Assembly (NCBI RefSeq): GCF_900186955.1
Contig: NZ_LT906438.1
Span: forward strand, 496,001-560,000
Source: Bacillus pumilus
GTDB taxonomy: Bacteria > Bacillota > Bacilli > Bacillales > Bacillaceae
DNA: 64,000 bases
Reading direction: 5' to 3'
Position 1 is the stretch's first letter. Every line of letters begins with the position of its first letter. Shown here in pieces: positions 60,968 through 64,000 of the stretch. The notes under the pieces were generated by a model that saw only the letters and a program-made list of their open reading frames with translations, was not told where the DNA came from and did not search any database. The translations under genes were made by a program, and so were the position numbers.

Positions 60968-62101
60968 TCAGCTGTTTACTTTAAGGGTACGCAGATATTC
61001 AGAGAATTTTTCAAGACCTGCTTTTAATACATCTGTTGAACATGCGTAACCGATACGAACATATCCTTCCATATCAAAGCAAGAACCGGGCGTTAAGAAT
61101 GTGCCATTCGTTTTAAATAGGTCAACGCAAAATTCTTCTGATGAAACAGGGTAATCGTATTTCAGCATAGATGTTGTGCCTGCGCGTGGCTTTACGTAGG
61201 AGATTGAAGGTTCGTTTTGAACCCACTCATCTAAAATAGCCAGGTTATCTTTGATAATTTTGCGGCTTCTCCCCAGGACTTTGTCATAATTTTTAAGAGC
61301 ATGAACGGCTAACATATCGTCAAGCACACCACAACTGATGGTTGTGTAATCACGGTGTTTTATGCATTCAGCGATCACATCACTTGGACCTGCAATCCAG
61401 CCAAGGCGCAAGCCGGCTAATGAAAATACTTTTGACATACTTGATGTACTGATTCCTTTTTCATATAAATCAGCAACAGATGGCACTACAAGGTTATCTT
61501 CCTGTAATAGGTTTCTGTATACTTCATCGCTCAGCAAGTAAGCATCACATGAGCGTGCAATGTCTACAATCTCTTCAAGCATTTCTCTCTCAATAATAGC
61601 ACCTGAAGGATTATTCGGATTGTTGATAATAATCAATTTTGTTTTTTCGTTAATCAGAGACTTTAATTCGTTTAGATCCGGCAGGAAGTTATTTTCTGGT
61701 CTCAATGGCAGCAGATCTACATCCGCGCCAAATGAAGCCGGCACATCATATAATTGCTGGTATGTTGGGTGTACAGCAATTACATGATCTCCTGGCTCAA
61801 TAAGAGAATAGAGCACTAAGAAGTTTGCACCGATTGCTCCATTCATGACAAGCACATTATCAGCTTCAACTGTCTCATACAGGCCAGATACTAAGCTTTT
61901 AAACTCTGGAGATCCTTCAATATGTCCGTATGTTAATTTTTTCTTTCCGACTTCATTGAAAAAGTCAGCTGGATTTGTGCCATCCATTCCAATCAACTCA
62001 TTTACAGTGAAAGATTCAACACATGTTTCCGCGATATTATAAACGGCCTCTTGCTCGTATAAATTCATCCAATGTTCTACAGCAAATGTTTTAATATTCA
62101 T
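60968..62101 (-). CDS. Class I/II aminotransferase (capreomycidine synthase-like group)
   Basis: 377 residues. PLP fold-type I with the substrate/PLP loops NNPNNPSGAII, SDEVYRNLL, and the PLP Lys in SSMSKVFSLAGLRLGW (about residue 228-233). The N-terminus (MNLYEQEAVYNIAETCVESF) resembles the unusual aminotransferase-fold enzymes related to capreomycidine/enduracididine synthases, which act on arginine derivatives; this is family-level inference. It may equally be an ordinary amino acid transaminase. It lies 62 bases behind the OCD gene and is probably cotranscribed with it. Confidence 0.75.
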   Translation of the reverse strand: MNIKTFAVEHWMNLYEQEAVYNIAETCVESFTVNELIGMDGTNPADFFNEVGKKKLTYGHIEGSPEFKSLVSGLYETVEADNVLVMNGAIGANFLVLYSLIEPGDHVIAVHPTYQQLYDVPASFGADVDLLPLRPENNFLPDLNELKSLINEKTKLIIINNPNNPSGAIIEREMLEEIVDIARSCDAYLLSDEVYRNLLQEDNLVVPSVADLYEKGISTSSMSKVFSLAGLRLGWIAGPSDVIAECIKHRDYTTISCGVLDDMLAVHALKNYDKVLGRSRKIIKDNLAILDEWVQNEPSISYVKPRAGTTSMLKYDYPVSSEEFCVDLFKTNGTFLTPGSCFDMEGYVRIGYACSTDVLKAGLEKFSEYLRTLKVNS

Positions 62102-62163
62102 CCTATTAACTCCTTTGTAAAGAATACTTTCTAAATCTGCTTATTTAAAAAGTTATCGATTCA

Positions 62164-63219
62164 TTACAGCTTTGTCGACATCCCAATTTGTTTTTCTTCT
62201 GCTTGTTCTAGAACATAGTTCGCTGTCAATAGATCTTGAAGAGAAATGCCTGTACTGTCAAAAACAGTGATGTCTTCTGGAGAAATGCGTCCTGGTGCTT
62301 GATTTGTAATCACCCCTCCAATTTCCGAAACGATGCTATTTTTTGTAATGATGCCTTTTTTGAATGCAGTTTCAAATTCTCCTACCGTAACAGACTGTTC
62401 AAGGTCATCAACGAATATGCGAGAATCAGTTAAAATATTTTCATCAATTTCCTGTTTTCCTGCCATGTCTGCACCCACACATGAAAAGTGAGTACCCGGC
62501 ATTACCCATTCTTTTTGAATAATTGGTTGGCGTGCTGGAGTAGCCGTAATAATAATATCTGCATTTCTCGTAGCTGTTTCAATATCATTAACTGGCGTAT
62601 ACTCAATCTCTATCTTTTGAAGCATTTCTTCATAAACTTCCGGGTTTTGCTCTTTAGTTTGAGCTAACAGCTCTTTTAACTTGCCTTTGATGTCTGCACA
62701 AAACTGACCAGCCTTGTCAAATGAATGGGCATTATACACTCGAACTCTTTTGATATGATTCATTGTCATTAAAACAGCTAAGATTTGATAAGCCGCAACA
62801 TGACCTGATCCTACCATCAGCAATTCTTCTGAATCTTTTCTTGCTAAATATTTAGCTCCAATTCCACCAGCTGCTCCGGTGCGCATCATGGTCATATACT
62901 CACCGCTCAAGATGCCGATCGGAAGACCTGTATGGCTGTCAAGAACTAAGACAGTACCAACAACAGCAGGAAGATCTTTAGAAGGGTTATCCCCGAACCA
63001 GGAAACAAGCTTTAAACCGAAAATGCCTACTCCTGACAATTCTCCTGATTTAATATCCATGTCCGCTTTACCAGGTTCGAACTCGTGAAATACCATTGGG
63101 AATAAAGAAGCTTCTTTATTTTCTTTTAACACGTAAGCTTTTTCTACGATATCAATTACATTTTTTATATCAAGTATAACTTTGATATCTTCATGATTTA
63201 ATACTTTAAATGGATACAT
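62164..63219 (-). CDS. Ornithine cyclodeaminase/mu-crystallin family enzyme
   Basis: 351 residues from the ATG at 63219 (AAAGGAAGG 8 bases upstream); the ATG at 63261 has no site. The NAD-binding domain is seen with MVGSGHVAAYQILAVL (about residues 135-150), ATRNADIIITATPARQPII and the HFSCVGADMAGKQEI loop. The family includes ornithine cyclodeaminase, alanine and arginine/lysine-type dehydrogenases, Delta1-pyrroline-2-carboxylate reductase and SbnB. With the aminotransferase it may form a small pathway for a basic or cyclic imino amino acid; the reaction is not determined. Confidence 0.85.
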   Translation of the reverse strand: MYPFKVLNHEDIKVILDIKNVIDIVEKAYVLKENKEASLFPMVFHEFEPGKADMDIKSGELSGVGIFGLKLVSWFGDNPSKDLPAVVGTVLVLDSHTGLPIGILSGEYMTMMRTGAAGGIGAKYLARKDSEELLMVGSGHVAAYQILAVLMTMNHIKRVRVYNAHSFDKAGQFCADIKGKLKELLAQTKEQNPEVYEEMLQKIEIEYTPVNDIETATRNADIIITATPARQPIIQKEWVMPGTHFSCVGADMAGKQEIDENILTDSRIFVDDLEQSVTVGEFETAFKKGIITKNSIVSEIGGVITNQAPGRISPEDITVFDSTGISLQDLLTANYVLEQAEEKQIGMSTKL

Positions 63220-63591
63220 AATAACCTTCCTTTCCCTTACCTCGTTCTGCTCTTTATCCAATCTATCACAGGATGAAAAAAGCTAAAAATTAATTAATTT
63301 AATAGTATGTATTAGAAAACTTTAGCGATATATTATAACTTTAAGAGTAAGGAGAAGATTTGATTTTTATTGGTATTTTATAGAAGCTAATCCATTTTTG
63401 TTTTATATACATTCGATAAACTGCTTTCCTACATCGTTAACATTTTTGATATAATGTTTTGAATGCTATTCTTTTCAGTGCATCTTGTCTATGGGGTTAT
63501 ATGGTTCACCTTATATCAGATGATTTTTTTATACTTTTGGTTAGTAGTTTTTGTAGGCTATAAAAAATATAGATAGTGAGATGAAGGTTAA
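63220..63591. other. AT-rich divergent intergenic region between OCD and LysR genes
   Basis: No further gene is seen. It is the likely regulatory region: TATAAT-like sequences (for example at about 63451-63456) and several T-N11-A motifs occur, but none is clear enough to place a promoter or LysR operator. Confidence 0.4.
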
Positions 63592-64000
63592 ATGGAACTC
63601 AGAAATCTAAAAACTTTTCAAGTAGTAGCCAATGAATTGAATATGACCAAAGCTGCAAAGATCTTAAAATATACTCAACCCACTATTACTTTACAAATTC
63701 AAGTATTAGAAAGGGAAATAAATCATTCTCTATTCACCCGTATTGGGAAAAAAACGTTTTTGACACCTGCTGGAAAAAAATTAAAGCAACATACAGATAG
63801 ATTATTTGAATTAATGGAATATATGGAAAGAGACATGGAAGAGTTAAATGGTCCTTCCGGAAGTCTAACTGTTACAGCTTCAGAATATTATTGTACGAAT
63901 CACCTATCCTTACTACTTAGTTCTTATACAAAATTGCATAAAAAAGTGAAGCTACGCCTTATGCCAGCGAACAGCCTTATAGCTGTCGATAAAATTTTAA
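63592..64000 (+). CDS. LysR-family regulator, N-terminal part (cut by window edge)
   Basis: The frame from ATG 63592 is open to the end of the window, giving 136 residues of a protein usually about 290-300 long. It begins MELRNLKTFQVVANELNMT, with the LysR helix-turn-helix KAAKILKYTQPTITLQIQVLE and TRIGKKTFLTPAGKKL, followed by the start of the effector domain (SGSLTVTASEYYCTNHLSL). AAGG is about 6 bases before the ATG. Divergent from the OCD gene, so it probably regulates the aminotransferase/OCD genes in response to their substrate. Confidence 0.9.
   Translation, partial: MELRNLKTFQVVANELNMTKAAKILKYTQPTITLQIQVLEREINHSLFTRIGKKTFLTPAGKKLKQHTDRLFELMEYMERDMEELNGPSGSLTVTASEYYCTNHLSLLLSSYTKLHKKVKLRLMPANSLIAVDKIL

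Overview
The window reads as chromosomal DNA of a Bacillus close to B. subtilis, most likely of the B. pumilus group (inference). Gene order from kimA-ydaP through mntH, ydaS, ydbA, dctBSR-dctP, ydbI-ydbP, ddl-murF-cshA, ydbST, ydcA, acpS, ydcC, alr, ndoAI-ndoA, the rsb-sigB operon, tex, cmpA, ydcK, a seven-gene tRNA cluster and cspC/carD follows the known B. subtilis order. AGGAGG-type ribosome binding sites, many TTG/GTG starts and intrinsic terminators fit a low-GC Firmicute.

Region by region. 1-3.0 kb: end of the potassium importer KimA, then a pyruvate oxidase-like enzyme. 3.1-6.0 kb: LXG polymorphic toxin, an adjacent AT-rich probable immunity gene, and remnants including a frameshifted YwqK-type immunity gene. 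6-10 kb: small proteins, a GNAT acetyltransferase, MntH, the SigB-type stress protein YdaS and YdbA. 10-20 kb: C4-dicarboxylate sensing and uptake (DctB, DctS, DctR, DctP), YdbI, a second DAACS carrier behind a c-di-AMP (ydaO-type) riboswitch with its own terminator, and the YdbJ-YdbK ABC exporter. 20-32 kb: Fur-controlled FbpB, a thioredoxin-like protein, cell-wall enzymes (Ddl, MurF, Alr), the CshA helicase, the PH-domain membrane proteins YdbS/YdbT, a rhomboid protease and AcpS. 32-41 kb: the NdoAI/NdoA toxin-antitoxin pair, the complete rsbRA-S-T-U-V-W-sigB-rsbX stress module, Tex, CmpA and YdcK.

41-48 kb: the acetoin dehydrogenase operon acoABCL behind a clear sigma-54 promoter with an inverted-repeat upstream site, followed by its activator gene acoR, whose -35 element is overlapped by a cre site. 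48.1-48.9 kb: tRNA genes Asn-Ser-Glu-Gln-Lys-Leu-Leu. The last tRNA-Leu (GAG) corresponds to the known ICEBs1 integration site of B. subtilis. A 3'-end copy of this tRNA lies 3.2 kb downstream and encloses a small degraded island (secreted protein, Rap phosphatase fragment, HxlR/oxidoreductase pair, hydrolase).

52-64 kb: a small membrane protein, CspC, CarD, a zinc alcohol dehydrogenase with a divergent AdhR-like MerR regulator, a secreted lichenase with a cre site, a TetR/DHA2 efflux pair, and a cluster of two aminotransferases plus an ornithine cyclodeaminase/mu-crystallin family enzyme, with a divergent LysR gene cut by the right edge. The most notable items are the c-di-AMP riboswitch in front of an anionic amino-acid-type symporter, the degraded ICEBs1-type attachment site island, the toxin/immunity locus and the PLP/OCD/LysR cluster.
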